A stretch of DNA of 64,000 nt. Origin: JAGRGG01 sp965217265. GTDB lineage: Bacteria; Pseudomonadota; Alphaproteobacteria; Geminicoccales; Geminicoccaceae. This document shows, in pieces, positions 42,138 through 52,128 of the stretch. Position 1 is the first letter of the stretch. Every line of letters starts with the position of its first letter. The position numbers and the translations under genes were made by a program. The stretch is from NCBI GenBank assembly GCA_965217265.1, contig CBDCHP010000018.1:434001-498000 (forward strand), given 5' to 3'. The notes under the pieces are model-generated. The model did not search any database. It was not told the DNA's origin and worked only from the letters and a program-made list of their open reading frames with translations.

Positions 42138-43286
42138 TTGTCCGTCCTCCTCCTCGCCGGCTGCGCCGGGCGGGCGCCGGCCCCGGTCGAGCCCGCCGCC
42201 CCGCCCACCCCTTCTTCGCCGACGGTGCTCGCGTGGCCGCAAGGCGAGACCTGCCGGACGACGGCGGCGCGCCTGCTCGCCGCCCCCGCCCTGCCGGCGA
42301 CGGCGGCCGAAGCACCGCTCGTCGTGGTCGGCGGCGACGTGCGCTTGGAGGCGGACGTGGGCGTGCCGGTGGTGGCGAGGGCATCGGCCGACGCCCACCC
42401 CTGCCGCGTCGAACTCGGCGCCCTTGTCCCCGACCCCGCCGCGACGGTGCCAAAAGCGGCGGCACAACGGCGCAACCCGGAGCACGCGCGGTTGGAGCGT
42501 GAATTGAAGTCCGCCCAGAGGGACCGGCGGGGCTGGCGCGGCAAGACGGAGAAGCCGGCCAAGACGGGCGACCACGAACTCAACCTGCTCGGCGGCCTCG
42601 TCAACCTCGCCGTCGAGGCCGGCGCGTCCCTGCTCGCCTCGAACCCCTCAAGCGAGGAGAAGGCGCTCGAAGCGCAACTGGCCGCGACCCCTGAATATGT
42701 CGGGGCCGAGCCGGTGCCGGCAACGGGCCGGCTGCCCTTGCGGCTCGTCGCCGCCGATGGCCGGGCGTGGCACGGCGAGGCGAAGGCCGTCGCGGGCCCG
42801 GACGGGGGCCTCGTGGTGGCGCTCTCGGAGGTCCTGCGGGCGGCGATCGCGGCGCGGCCGGAAAGGGCCGCGGCGGGCGAGGCCGCGGCGCCGGGGCCGG
42901 CCCTGCGGCTGAGTGAGGCCGACGGCGTCGCCTTCTACGTCGGCCCGGACCACCTCCTGACCGCCGCCGCCCTGCCCGAAGGCTCCAGCCTCGTCCCGGT
43001 CGAGGTGCCGGGCCTCGGCAAGGTCTGGGCGATGGTCGAGGCAAGGGACGAGGCGGGCGGCCTCGCCCTGCTCTACACCCCCCGCCCCGGGGCGCCCCTG
43101 CCGCTCGGCCGAACCGACGCGGCTCCGGCGGGCGTGGGCAGTCTGCCGCCCGGCACGCCCTTGATGCAAGGCGGGGCGGTGGTCGGCGTCGTCGGCATCG
43201 ACGGCGTCGTCGGCGCGGACCGGCTCGACGCCTTCGTCCGCGGCGTCACGGGCGGCGTGGCGCCGGCCGCAGCGCCGCCCAGATGA
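42138..43286 (+). CDS. Putative lipoprotein of unknown function
   Basis: Up to 389 residues. The lipobox LLLAGC lies at the start. From TTG at 42138 the signal is very short; a CTG at 42117, after AAAGGGA, would give LPARPLLLSVLLLAGC, a better lipoprotein signal, so the true start is uncertain and not ATG. After an alanine/proline-rich stretch come repeated small beta-rich segments (GRLPLRLVAADGRAWHGEAK; ADGVAFYVGPDHLL). The last 100 residues loosely recall a degenerate trypsin-like fold, without a visible catalytic serine motif. I recognise no family. Confidence 0.6.
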   Translation: MSVLLLAGCAGRAPAPVEPAAPPTPSSPTVLAWPQGETCRTTAARLLAAPALPATAAEAPLVVVGGDVRLEADVGVPVVARASADAHPCRVELGALVPDPAATVPKAAAQRRNPEHARLERELKSAQRDRRGWRGKTEKPAKTGDHELNLLGGLVNLAVEAGASLLASNPSSEEKALEAQLAATPEYVGAEPVPATGRLPLRLVAADGRAWHGEAKAVAGPDGGLVVALSEVLRAAIAARPERAAAGEAAAPGPALRLSEADGVAFYVGPDHLLTAAALPEGSSLVPVEVPGLGKVWAMVEARDEAGGLALLYTPRPGAPLPLGRTDAAPAGVGSLPPGTPLMQGGAVVGVVGIDGVVGADRLDAFVRGVTGGVAPAAAPPR

Positions 43287-43623
43287 GCGCCAGCCAGCCG
43301 GCGATGAGGCACAAGCCCCCGATCGGGGTCAGGTAGACGACGAGGCGCGGCCCGCCCGCCGCGAGCGCGTAGAGCGAGCCGGAGAACAGGACAATGCCGA
43401 GCGCCCATAAGATGGGCGGGAGCTTGGCGTCCGGGAGCAAGGCTGCACAGGCGAGCGCGGCGAGCGCGTGCCACATCTGGTAGCGGCTCGCCGTCTCGAC
43501 CCAACCGGCGGCCTGCGCCGCGCCGGCCTCCTCCAGCCCGTGCGTCGCGAACGCGCCGGCGGCGACGGCGGTGAGGCCGAAGACGGCGGCGAGTGCCACG
43601 ACGGGACGGGCGGGCGCTGCCAT
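43246..43623 (-). CDS. DUF423 small membrane protein
   Basis: A 125-residue protein with four hydrophobic helices and the family blocks GAFATHGLEEAG, ETASRYQMWHALAAL, LFSGSLYALA and YLTPIGGLCLIAGWLALI. Its function is unknown. ATG at 43623 shares a base with the 5'-nucleotidase stop, so the two are likely co-transcribed. The 3' end overlaps the convergent lipoprotein gene by about 40 bp. Confidence 0.85.
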   Translation of the reverse strand: MAAPARPVVALAAVFGLTAVAAGAFATHGLEEAGAAQAAGWVETASRYQMWHALAALACAALLPDAKLPPILWALGIVLFSGSLYALAAGGPRLVVYLTPIGGLCLIAGWLALIWAALRPAPRRP

Positions 43624-45137
43624 CAGTCGAGGCGGGTGATCCGGCCCTCGACCCCGGGCGCGATCCGGCCGCCCTGCGCCGTCGCGTAGTTCATCACCGT
43701 GTTGGCCATCAAGGCGCCGCCCGAGGCGTCGATCAGGGGCCGGCCGGCCGCGAGCGCCGCGTAGCCGTCGCCGCCGCCGTACATGTAGTCGTTGGTCGCG
43801 ACCTTGTAGGTCTTGGCCGGATCCAACGGTGCCCCGCCGACCGTCACGTCGACGACCCGCCCGCCGGCCGGCGCGTCGCCGCGGTAGGTGAACGTCATGC
43901 CCGACACCTGGGGAAAGCGCCCGCCACCGTCCTCGACCTGGCTGACGCCGTTTTCCAGGGCCGCCTTCAGGTCGGCGCCGGACAGTTCGATCAGGACGAC
44001 GAGGTTGCCGAACGGCAATTCGCTCAAGATGTCCTTTCGGGTCAGCACCGTGCCGACGGGGTAGGTGCGATCGCCGCGGATGCCGCCGCCGTTGGTGATC
44101 GCGGCGTCGGCGCCGGTGGCGCTCTTCAAGGCGTCGGCGACGAAGTTGCCGAAATTGCTCTCCTCGCCCCTGACCGTGCCGCGGCGGGTGTCGAGGGCGA
44201 CGGCGGCCTCGCCGACCGGGACGCCGAGTTCGGCGTCGAGGCGCTTCTCGTAGCCCTCGACCAGGGCCGCGACCTCGGGCTCGGGCGCCACGCCCTCGGT
44301 GGCGAGGTAGCGCCACGTCGGCCGCCAGACGGTCTCGACCTCGCCGTCGTCCTCGACACGGTCCAGGGTGACGTCGAGGGCGGCGAGGTAGTGGGCGTCG
44401 TCGCCGGCCTTCAAGATCAGCCCGCCGTCGTCGTACCACGTGATCGGGATGTGGTCGTGACCGCCCAAGACGATGTCGACGTCCTCGACCGCGTCGAGCA
44501 GGCGGCGGTCGTCGGCGAAGTCCTGGTGCGTCAAGGCGACGATCAGGTCCGCGCCCGCGGCCTTGAGGTCGGCCGCCGCCTCGGCCGCCGCCTCGATCGG
44601 GTCGGCGAAGCGCACCGTCGGGCCGGGGCTGGAGAGCATCGCGGTCTCGGGCGTGACGACGCCGAGAAAGCCGATCTCGTAGTCGCCGACCGGCATCAGG
44701 TGGCCGCTCACCGTGCCGGGCAAGGGTTCGTTGTTCGTCGCGTCGGCCACGTTGGCGGCGAGCCAGGGGAAGCGCGACTCGGTGAAGCGCTCGGCGGCGA
44801 CCTTTGGCCCGAAGTCGAACTCGTGGTTGCCGGGCACGGCGACGTCGGTCTTGATCGCGTTCAGCATCGCGATCATCGGCGCCCCTTGGGTCAGGCCGGA
44901 GAGGATCGAGGGCGAGAGCAGGTCGCCGCCGAAGGTGGTGATCGTGTTCGGGCGACGCGCCCGCTCCTCCTTTAGGAGCGTCATCAAGGGTGCAAAACCA
45001 CCGCCCTCGTCGCCGGGCGCGATCTCGTCGACGTCGTTGACGTGCAAGAAGGTCACCTTCTCGGGCGCTGCGGCGCCGGCCATCGGCAGGGCCGCGACGG
45101 CGAGACCGAGCGCGAACGACGAACGCGCGACGTGCAT
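43623..45137 (-). CDS. Secreted 5'-nucleotidase / 2',3'-cyclic phosphodiesterase-type metallophosphatase
   Basis: A 504-residue periplasmic enzyme with a signal peptide (to about residue 23, AGAAA). The metallophosphatase domain has FLHVNDVDEI, GGDLLSPS, VPGNHEFDFG, VALTHQDFADD and VLGGHDHI; the first site is LHVNDVDE rather than the common HTND. The C-terminal 5'-nucleotidase domain has ESNFGNFVADAL, ITNGGGIRGD and ATNDYMYGGGDGY. It would release nucleosides and phosphate from exogenous nucleotides. Confidence 0.9.
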   Translation of the reverse strand: MHVARSSFALGLAVAALPMAGAAAPEKVTFLHVNDVDEIAPGDEGGGFAPLMTLLKEERARRPNTITTFGGDLLSPSILSGLTQGAPMIAMLNAIKTDVAVPGNHEFDFGPKVAAERFTESRFPWLAANVADATNNEPLPGTVSGHLMPVGDYEIGFLGVVTPETAMLSSPGPTVRFADPIEAAAEAAADLKAAGADLIVALTHQDFADDRRLLDAVEDVDIVLGGHDHIPITWYDDGGLILKAGDDAHYLAALDVTLDRVEDDGEVETVWRPTWRYLATEGVAPEPEVAALVEGYEKRLDAELGVPVGEAAVALDTRRGTVRGEESNFGNFVADALKSATGADAAITNGGGIRGDRTYPVGTVLTRKDILSELPFGNLVVLIELSGADLKAALENGVSQVEDGGGRFPQVSGMTFTYRGDAPAGGRVVDVTVGGAPLDPAKTYKVATNDYMYGGGDGYAALAAGRPLIDASGGALMANTVMNYATAQGGRIAPGVEGRITRLD

Positions 45138-45275
45138 GGGTACCCCTTCATGGCCGGTGCCGGAGGATACGCCGCGCGCGGGAATTGTAAAAGCGCGTTC
45201 GAGCCGCGCGCCACGGCTTCACGGCCGCCCGTCTCTGTGGTTTGATGACGCACAAAATACACCAAGGGGGCCCCG

Positions 45276-48200
45276 ATGTTCGAGCGCGGTGAGGAACGCA
45301 AGGACGAGGCCATCGAGCGCCTCGTCGGGCTGATGCACGAGCGGCTGGAGCCCGAGGAGAGCGGGCTCGCCGAGCGCTTCGTCCGGCTCTACTACCGCGG
45401 CGCCGCGGTCGAGGACGTCGCCGGCGTCGACCCGCTCGACCTCTACGGCGTGGCGCTCGCCCACCTGCGCTTCGGCAGCACGCGCGCCGCCGACACCGCG
45501 AAGCTGCGCGTCTACAACCCCAAGCAGGACCAGCACGGCTGGCAGTCGGTCCACACCGTCGTCGAGATCGTCAACGACGACATGCCCTTTCTCGTCGACA
45601 GCGTTACCATGGCGCTGAGCGAGCGGGGCCTCGGCGTCCACCTCCTCCTCCACCCGGTGATCGCCGTCGTCCGCGACGAGGGCGGGCGCCTCACCGACGT
45701 CCGCCCGCTGGAGACCAACGGCGACGCCGGCGGCTCGCACGAGAGCTTCATGCACGTCGAGGTCGACCGGCAGAGCGACGCGGGTGCCCTCGAAGCGATC
45801 GAGGCGGCGCTGGCGAAGACGCTCGCCGACGTGCGCGCCGGCGTCAGGGACTGGCGGGCGATGCGCGAGCGGGTCGCGGTGGCCTTGGGCGAGATCGAGG
45901 GCGCCGCGAACACCGTCCCCGCGGACGAACTCGACGAGGCGCGGGCGTTCTTGCAGTGGCTCGCCGACGACAATTTCACCTTCCTGGGCTTTTCCAGCTA
46001 CGCGCTTGAAGGCGAGGGCGAGGGATTGCAGTTGCGCCGCCTCAAGGGCTCGGGCCTGGGCATCCTGCGCGGGCACGACGAGGGCGCGCCGTCGCGCAGC
46101 TTCCAGGCGATGCCGCTCGAAGCAAAGCTGCGCGCGGCCGAGCCGCTTCCCGTGCTCGCCGTCGCCAAGGCCAACGCCAAGAGCACGGTGCACCGGCCGA
46201 CCTACCTCGATTACATCGGCATCAAGCGCTACGACGCCGCGGGCGCCGTGGTCGGCGAGTACCGCTTCTTGGGCCTATTCACCTCGTCGGCCTACTCGCT
46301 CAGCACCCGCACGGTGCCGTTCTTGCGCCAGAAGGTGGCGCGGGTCATCGAGCAGTCCGGGTTTCCCAAGTCGGGCCACAGCGGCAAGGCGCTCGCCCAC
46401 CTGCTCGAAACCTTCCCGCGCGACGAGCTGTTCCAGACCGACGCCGACACGCTTCTGCGCACGTCCTTGCAGGTCCTGCACCTGCAAGAGCGGCAGCAGA
46501 CCAAGATCTTCGTGCGCCGGGATCCCTACGACCGCTTCGTCTCCTGCCTCGTCTACGTCCCGCGCGAGCGCTACAACACGACCGTGCGCGAGCGCTTCCA
46601 GCGGCTCCTCGAAGCGGCGTTCGACGGCAGCGAGAGCGACTTCCAGGCCCACCTGACCGAATCGTCGCTGGCGCGCATCCTGTTCACCGTGCGCACGCCG
46701 GACGGCATTCCAAGCGACGTCGACGTCGAGGCGCTGGAGCGGCACCTGCGCGAGGTGGCGACCTCCTGGACCGACCGCCTGCGCGAGGCCCTGATCGACG
46801 CCGAGGGCGAGGAGGACGGCAACCGCCTGTTCAACCGCTTCGGCCAAGCCTTCCCGGCCGGCTACCAAGAGCGCCACCCGGCGCGCACGGCCGTGCCCGA
46901 CATCGTGACGATGGACGGCCTCGAAGGCGGCCGGCTCGGCATGTCGCTGCACCGGCGCTTGGAGGACAAGGACGAGATCGTCCGCTTCAAGCTGCTCCGC
47001 GCGGGCGAGCCGGTCCTCCTCTCCGACGCCCTGCCGGTCTTGGAGAACATGGGCCTCAAGGTACTGGCCGAGGAACCGCACCGGATCGGGGCCAAGGACG
47101 AGGTCTTCTGGCTGCACGACTTCGCCATGGCGGCCGAAGGGGGCAGCGTCATCGAGGTCGACCGCCTGAAGGACAAGTTCCAGGGCACGTTCTGGCGCAT
47201 CTGGGCCGGGACGGCCGAGAACGACGGCTTCAACCGCCTCGTCGTCGCGGCGGGCCTCGACGCCGGCGAGGTCGTGATCCTGCGCGCCTTGGCCAAGTAC
47301 GCGCTTCAGGTCGGCACCACCTTCAGCCAAGCCTATACCGAGCGGACGCTGGTGACGAACCCTTCGATCGCGGCCGACCTCGTCGAACTGTTCGAGCTGC
47401 GCTTCGATCCGCGCCTGGACGGCGATCGGGCGGCACGGGTCGAGGCGATGGAGAAGAGGATCGAGGCGGGGCTCGACGGGGTCACGATCCTGGACGAGGA
47501 CCGGATCTTGCGCCTCTACCTCGGCCTGATCCAAGCGGGCCTGCGCACCAACGACTACCAGATCGACCCGAAGACCAAGGAGCGCAAGGACTACCTGTCG
47601 ATCAAGTTCGACCCGGCCCTGGTGCCGGGCATGCCCCTGCCCCGGCCCGCCTTCGAGATCTTCGTCTACGCGCCCTACGTCGAGGGCGTGCACCTGCGCG
47701 GCGGCAAGGTGGCGCGGGGGGGGCTGCGCTGGTCCGACCGTAGGGAGGATTTTCGCACCGAGGTCCTGGGCCTCGTCAAGGCGCAGATGGTCAAGAACAG
47801 CGTCATCGTGCCGGTCGGCGCCAAGGGCGGCTTCTACGTCAAGCGCCCGCCGGCCGGCGGCGACCGGGCCGCCTTCCAGCAAGAGGGCATCCGCTGCTAC
47901 AAGACCTTCCTCTCAGGCCTGCTCGACATCACCGACAACCGCGTCGAGGGCAAGGTGGTCCCCCCTGCGGACGTCGTGCGCTACGACGAGGACGACCCCT
48001 ACCTCGTCGTCGCCGCCGACAAGGGCACGGCCACCTTCTCCGACATCGCCAACGGCGTGTCGCGCGACTACGGTTTCTGGCTCGACGACGCCTTCGCCTC
48101 GGGGGGCTCGGCCGGCTACGACCACAAGGCGATGGGCATCACCGCCAAGGGGGCCTGGGAGTCGGTCAAGCGGCACTTCCGCGAGATGGGCATGGACAGC

Positions 48201-50123
48201 CAGGAGGACCCGTTCACCTGCATCGGCATCGGCGACATGTCGGGCGACGTGTTCGGCAACGGCATGCTGCTCTCCGACAAGATCAAGCTGGTCGCCGCCT
48301 TCAACCACCTGCACGTCTTCTTGGACCCGAACCCGGATCCGGCCGTCTCGTTCAAGGAGCGGACGCGCCTGTTCGCCCTGCCGCGCTCGACCTGGGACGA
48401 CTACGACAAGTCGCTGATCAGCGAGGGCGGCGGCGTCTACGCCCGTACGCTGAAGTCGATCAAGCTGACGCCCGAGGTGAAGGAGGCGCTCGGCATCGAG
48501 GAGGACGGGCTCGCACCGGCCGAGCTCATCAACCGCATCCTCAAAGCCCCCGTCGATTTGTGGTGGAACGGCGGCATCGGCACCTACGTCAAGGCCGGCT
48601 TCGAGAGCCACGCGGACGCCGCCGACCGTTCCAGCGACGCCTTGCGCGTCGACGGCAAGGAGATCCGCGCCAAGGTCGTCGGCGAGGGCGGCAACCTCGG
48701 CTTCACCCAGTTCGGCCGCATCGAGTACGCGATGAGCGGCGGGCGGATCAACACCGACTTCATCGACAACTCGGCCGGCGTCGACTGCTCCGACCACGAG
48801 GTCAACATCAAGATCCTCTTGGGCGAGGTCGTCGCGGCCGGCGACTTGACGATGAAGCAGCGCGACGAGGTGCTGGCCGGCATGACCGACGAGGTCGCCC
48901 GCCTCGTCCTGCGCGACAACGTCTTGCAGAACGTGGCCTTGTCGATGAGCCGGGCCATGGGCGTGCGGATCACCGACGCGCAGGTCAACTTCATGCGCAA
49001 GCTGGAGGGACAAGGGCGGCTGGACCGAACGATCGAGGTGCTGCCCAGCGACGAGGCGATCGCGGCACGTCGGGCCGAGGGGCGGGGCCTCACCCGGCCC
49101 GAGACCGCCGTCCTGCTCGCCTACGCCAAGATGACCCTCTACGCCGACCTGCTCGCGACCGATCTGCCCGACCGCGACTTCTTCTTGAGCGACCTCACCG
49201 CCTACTTCCCGACGGCGCTGCGCGAACGCTTCGCGGGCGCGATCGCCAAGCACCGCCTCAGGCGCGAGATCGTCGCCACCATCGTCGCCAACGACATGAT
49301 CAACCGCGGGCTCGAAGTCTTCGTCACCGAACTGGAGGACGACACCGGCGTCGAGTTGGCCGACATCGCGTTCGCCAGCATCATCGCCCGCGACGGCTTC
49401 GCCCTCACCCCCTTGTTCGAGGCGATCGAGGGCTTGGGCCGCGACGTGCCGCCGGAGCGGCAGATCGACATGCTGAACGAGACGCGCAAGGCGCTGTTCA
49501 AGGGGACGCGCTGGTTCATCGCCCACACGACGCGGCCGATCAGCATCCGCGAGTCCGTCGGCCGCTTCGGGCCCGGCATCGAGCGGCTGATGGGCGATTT
49601 CGACGCCGTCGTGGCGCCGATCCACGCCGAGCACGTCGCCGGTCGCAGGCAAGAGCTCGTCGCCGACAAAGTGCCCGACGACCTCGCCACGCGCGTGGCG
49701 CGGCTGCCCTACCTGCTCGCCGCCTGCGACCTCGTCGCCGTCGACGAGGAGGCGGACGGCGGCTCGGTGATCGCGGCCGCGAAGGTCTACTTCGCCCTGG
49801 ACGCGACCTTGGGCCTCGGCTGGCTGCGCGACCGCTTGGCGTCGGCGCCGATCCGCTCGCGCTGGGACCGCTTGGTGGCGAGCAACCTGGAAGACGAGAT
49901 GGCGGGCGTGCTGCAGCGCCTGACGCGGGCCGCGCTCAAGGCCGGCGTCGGCGAGGCGCCGGAGCCCGGCCCCGCCGTCGAGCGTTGGCTGGAGGGCGCC
50001 GTGCGCGGCCTCGCCCGCCACAAGGCGCTGCTCGCCGAGATCAACCAGACCGACCAGCCCGACCTCGCCATGCTCAGCGTCGCCGTCGGCGTCGCCGGAC
50101 GGCTGTTGCCGAAGGTGACGTGA
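45276..50123 (+). CDS. NAD-specific glutamate dehydrogenase, large (180-kDa) type
   Basis: A 1615-residue enzyme that deaminates glutamate to 2-oxoglutarate with NAD. The N-terminal half holds ACT-like domains (DDMPFLVDSVTMALSERGLG; DNFTFLGFSSYAL). The catalytic core, about residues 780-1200, includes GGLRWSDRREDFRTEVLGLV, QMVKNSVIVPVGAKGGFYVK and DMSGDVFGNGMLLS. A helical C-terminal domain follows. ATG at 45276 follows CAAGGGGG. It would remove glutamate made by the hut pathway. Divergent from the nucleotidase gene. Confidence 0.95.
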   Translation: MFERGEERKDEAIERLVGLMHERLEPEESGLAERFVRLYYRGAAVEDVAGVDPLDLYGVALAHLRFGSTRAADTAKLRVYNPKQDQHGWQSVHTVVEIVNDDMPFLVDSVTMALSERGLGVHLLLHPVIAVVRDEGGRLTDVRPLETNGDAGGSHESFMHVEVDRQSDAGALEAIEAALAKTLADVRAGVRDWRAMRERVAVALGEIEGAANTVPADELDEARAFLQWLADDNFTFLGFSSYALEGEGEGLQLRRLKGSGLGILRGHDEGAPSRSFQAMPLEAKLRAAEPLPVLAVAKANAKSTVHRPTYLDYIGIKRYDAAGAVVGEYRFLGLFTSSAYSLSTRTVPFLRQKVARVIEQSGFPKSGHSGKALAHLLETFPRDELFQTDADTLLRTSLQVLHLQERQQTKIFVRRDPYDRFVSCLVYVPRERYNTTVRERFQRLLEAAFDGSESDFQAHLTESSLARILFTVRTPDGIPSDVDVEALERHLREVATSWTDRLREALIDAEGEEDGNRLFNRFGQAFPAGYQERHPARTAVPDIVTMDGLEGGRLGMSLHRRLEDKDEIVRFKLLRAGEPVLLSDALPVLENMGLKVLAEEPHRIGAKDEVFWLHDFAMAAEGGSVIEVDRLKDKFQGTFWRIWAGTAENDGFNRLVVAAGLDAGEVVILRALAKYALQVGTTFSQAYTERTLVTNPSIAADLVELFELRFDPRLDGDRAARVEAMEKRIEAGLDGVTILDEDRILRLYLGLIQAGLRTNDYQIDPKTKERKDYLSIKFDPALVPGMPLPRPAFEIFVYAPYVEGVHLRGGKVARGGLRWSDRREDFRTEVLGLVKAQMVKNSVIVPVGAKGGFYVKRPPAGGDRAAFQQEGIRCYKTFLSGLLDITDNRVEGKVVPPADVVRYDEDDPYLVVAADKGTATFSDIANGVSRDYGFWLDDAFASGGSAGYDHKAMGITAKGAWESVKRHFREMGMDSQEDPFTCIGIGDMSGDVFGNGMLLSDKIKLVAAFNHLHVFLDPNPDPAVSFKERTRLFALPRSTWDDYDKSLISEGGGVYARTLKSIKLTPEVKEALGIEEDGLAPAELINRILKAPVDLWWNGGIGTYVKAGFESHADAADRSSDALRVDGKEIRAKVVGEGGNLGFTQFGRIEYAMSGGRINTDFIDNSAGVDCSDHEVNIKILLGEVVAAGDLTMKQRDEVLAGMTDEVARLVLRDNVLQNVALSMSRAMGVRITDAQVNFMRKLEGQGRLDRTIEVLPSDEAIAARRAEGRGLTRPETAVLLAYAKMTLYADLLATDLPDRDFFLSDLTAYFPTALRERFAGAIAKHRLRREIVATIVANDMINRGLEVFVTELEDDTGVELADIAFASIIARDGFALTPLFEAIEGLGRDVPPERQIDMLNETRKALFKGTRWFIAHTTRPISIRESVGRFGPGIERLMGDFDAVVAPIHAEHVAGRRQELVADKVPDDLATRVARLPYLLAACDLVAVDEEADGGSVIAAAKVYFALDATLGLGWLRDRLASAPIRSRWDRLVASNLEDEMAGVLQRLTRAALKAGVGEAPEPGPAVERWLEGAVRGLARHKALLAEINQTDQPDLAMLSVAVGVAGRLLPKVT

Positions 50124-50386
50124 GGGTCGCCCGCAGAAGACGTATCCGGGAACCGCAACGAGGGGCCTGATGTTGGGGGGCGGTGACAAGCGATTGACAA
50201 GCCGACGGCGGCGTTCGTAAGTGCGGCCCAGCCGTCGGATGTCTCAACATCGGCGGTTGTCCGCCTGCGGACGAAGGCTACTTGTGCATCACCGCCGATC
50301 TCAGCACGGGCCGGGCCCCCGGGCGGGAGGGCACATCGCGGAGGACGACCCGGACCCAACGTCCGGGCCACGGTCGGGAACGAACA
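50124..50386. promoter_or_regulatory. Gap between NAD-GDH and the methyltransferase, with a possible promoter
   Basis: TTGACA at about 50194 with GTAAGT 17 bases later is a weak promoter candidate for the next gene. A small hairpin, GTCCGC-CT-GCGGAC, lies near 50259-50272. An open frame continues upstream of the methyltransferase ATG but has no family resemblance. Confidence 0.3.
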
Positions 50387-50962
50387 ATGCAACAACTCAA
50401 TGCCGCCAAAGAAGGCGGGGTCTTCTTCAAGCAATGGCTGCGCTCGCCGAAGTCGATGGGGTCGATCATCCCGTCGTCGCGCTTCCTCGCCAAGGCGCTG
50501 GCCGGCGAGGCCGCCTGGACGCCGGGCCGCTACGTCGTCGAACTCGGCGGCGGCACGGGCGCCATCACCCAAGGGCTGCTCGATCGCGGCATTCCCGCCG
50601 ACAAGCTCGTCGTGATCGAGCTCGAAACCCACCTCTACACCTACCTCAAGGGGCGCTTTCCGGACCTCGCCGTCGTTCAGGGCGACGCGACCCGGCTCGA
50701 CGAGATCCTGGAGCGGCTCGGCATCGTCGGCCAAGTCAGCACGGTGATCTCGGGCCTGCCGATGGTGCAGATGCCCCTCGACTTCCAGCGCGCCATCATC
50801 GAGCAGGGCTTCAAGGCGATGGGCGGCAAGGGCGCCATGCTGCAATACTCCTACTCGCCCGTCTCGCCGATCCCGGCGAAGAAGCTGGGCGTCAAGGCCG
50901 AGATCGCCCGCCGCGTCGTCTTGAACGTGCCGCCGGCCTTCGTCTGGCGCTACGTTCGGTAA
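50387..50962 (+). CDS. SAM-dependent methyltransferase, phospholipid N-methyltransferase-like
   Basis: A 191-residue protein from ATG at 50387. KQWLRSPKSMGSIIPSSRFL is the opening of the PmtA-type phosphatidylethanolamine methyltransferases, followed by the SAM motif VVELGGGTGAITQGLLDRG and VVQGDATRLDEIL. PmtA makes methylated PE and phosphatidylcholine, but related rRNA-methylase-like proteins look similar, so the substrate is not certain. A longer frame from TTG 50282 is less likely. Confidence 0.75.
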   Translation: MQQLNAAKEGGVFFKQWLRSPKSMGSIIPSSRFLAKALAGEAAWTPGRYVVELGGGTGAITQGLLDRGIPADKLVVIELETHLYTYLKGRFPDLAVVQGDATRLDEILERLGIVGQVSTVISGLPMVQMPLDFQRAIIEQGFKAMGGKGAMLQYSYSPVSPIPAKKLGVKAEIARRVVLNVPPAFVWRYVR

Positions 50963-51082
50963 CGAACTTTTGCCGGTTTTTTGCCCGCATAACGAGAAAG
51001 CCTCTAGCAAAAACGCAACCATGCGGCACAATTGGCGTTTCCAGCCTCACCGGCCAACCTCAGGTGATGGGAGACGTACCTC

Positions 51083-52003
51083 GTGCCGGTTGACGCGAGC
51101 GACCGCACCCGTCGGACGCCGGCACCGGAGCCGTCGTTCGAGGAAATCGTCCGGCACGAACTGCCGGGCGGCCGGGCGGGACGGGTTTTGCTCGGCCTCA
51201 TTGAACGCCACGGCGGGTGCTGCACGGCGTTGGCGGGCATCGCCATCGTCGTTGCCACGGCGCTCGTCGGGCTGTTGGTTTTCCTCGCCGGGGCGTCGTC
51301 GTCCGCGCCCGACGATGATTTCTTCGTCGTCCGCTTCGGGTTCATCGTTGGCCTGCCGCTGCTCTTGGCCCTGCCGGTCCTGGGGTTCAGCTTTCGTCTG
51401 CTCGAAAACCTGCTCGACACCAAGCGCCGGCTCCTGGTCGAGATCGAGCGGCGCCTTGAGGCCGAGAAGCGCCTGCGCCGGCTCGCCACGACCGACGATC
51501 TGACCGGGCTCGACAACCGGCGGCAGTTCTTCGCCCGCGGCCGGGAAGCCGTGGCGCTCGCCCGCCGCTACGGCCACAACGTGGCGCTGCTCGCGATCGA
51601 CATCGACCAGTTCAAGGCGATCAACGACCGCTTCGGCCACAAGCGCGGCGACGGCGTGCTCTTGCGGCTGGCCGACGTCCTGCGCGGTGCCCTGCGCTCG
51701 ACCGACGTGCCGGCCCGCTTCGGCGGCGACGAATTCATGGTCTTGATGCCGCAGACCGGCGCCAACGCCGCCTCGGTCGCGGCCGAGCGCATCCGGGCCG
51801 CCTTCGAGGCGAGCGATGGCTTCGACCCGACGATCAGCGTCGGCATCGCCTCCGCCCACGGCGCCGACGCGCACGTCGAGGAGCTGATCGCCCAGGCCGA
51901 CACGGCCCTCTACGCCGCGAAGCAAGCCGGCCGCAACCGGGTGCAGGGCAGCGACCAGCACCTCGCCTTCCTCGAACAGGAACGCCGCCTGCACCGGGCC
52001 TGA
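51083..52003 (+). CDS. Membrane-bound diguanylate cyclase (GGDEF)
   Basis: A 306-residue protein from GTG at 51083. Two hydrophobic helices (about residues 50-75 and 88-108) are followed by a short coil and a GGDEF domain starting LATTDDLTGLDNRRQFF, with FGGDEFMVL as active site. An RSTD motif five residues before GGDEF is a potential inhibitory I-site. It would synthesise cyclic-di-GMP and be product-inhibited. It has no recognisable sensor domain outside the membrane segment. Confidence 0.9.
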   Translation: MPVDASDRTRRTPAPEPSFEEIVRHELPGGRAGRVLLGLIERHGGCCTALAGIAIVVATALVGLLVFLAGASSSAPDDDFFVVRFGFIVGLPLLLALPVLGFSFRLLENLLDTKRRLLVEIERRLEAEKRLRRLATTDDLTGLDNRRQFFARGREAVALARRYGHNVALLAIDIDQFKAINDRFGHKRGDGVLLRLADVLRGALRSTDVPARFGGDEFMVLMPQTGANAASVAAERIRAAFEASDGFDPTISVGIASAHGADAHVEELIAQADTALYAAKQAGRNRVQGSDQHLAFLEQERRLHRA

Positions 52004-52128
52004 GCCGCCCCTTCCGCCGCCTTCGGGCTCTCGGGGGCTTTCCAGGCCAAGCGGGAGCTTCTAAGCTTCGCTGCAACCAACGATAAGCGCGCGGCGACGC
52101 CGCCCATGATCGAGGAGAAGGCTTCACC

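Noticed and set aside
46275..50189. Long antisense frames across the NAD-GDH gene
   Set aside because: They mirror the codon pattern of the sense gene and show no family features.
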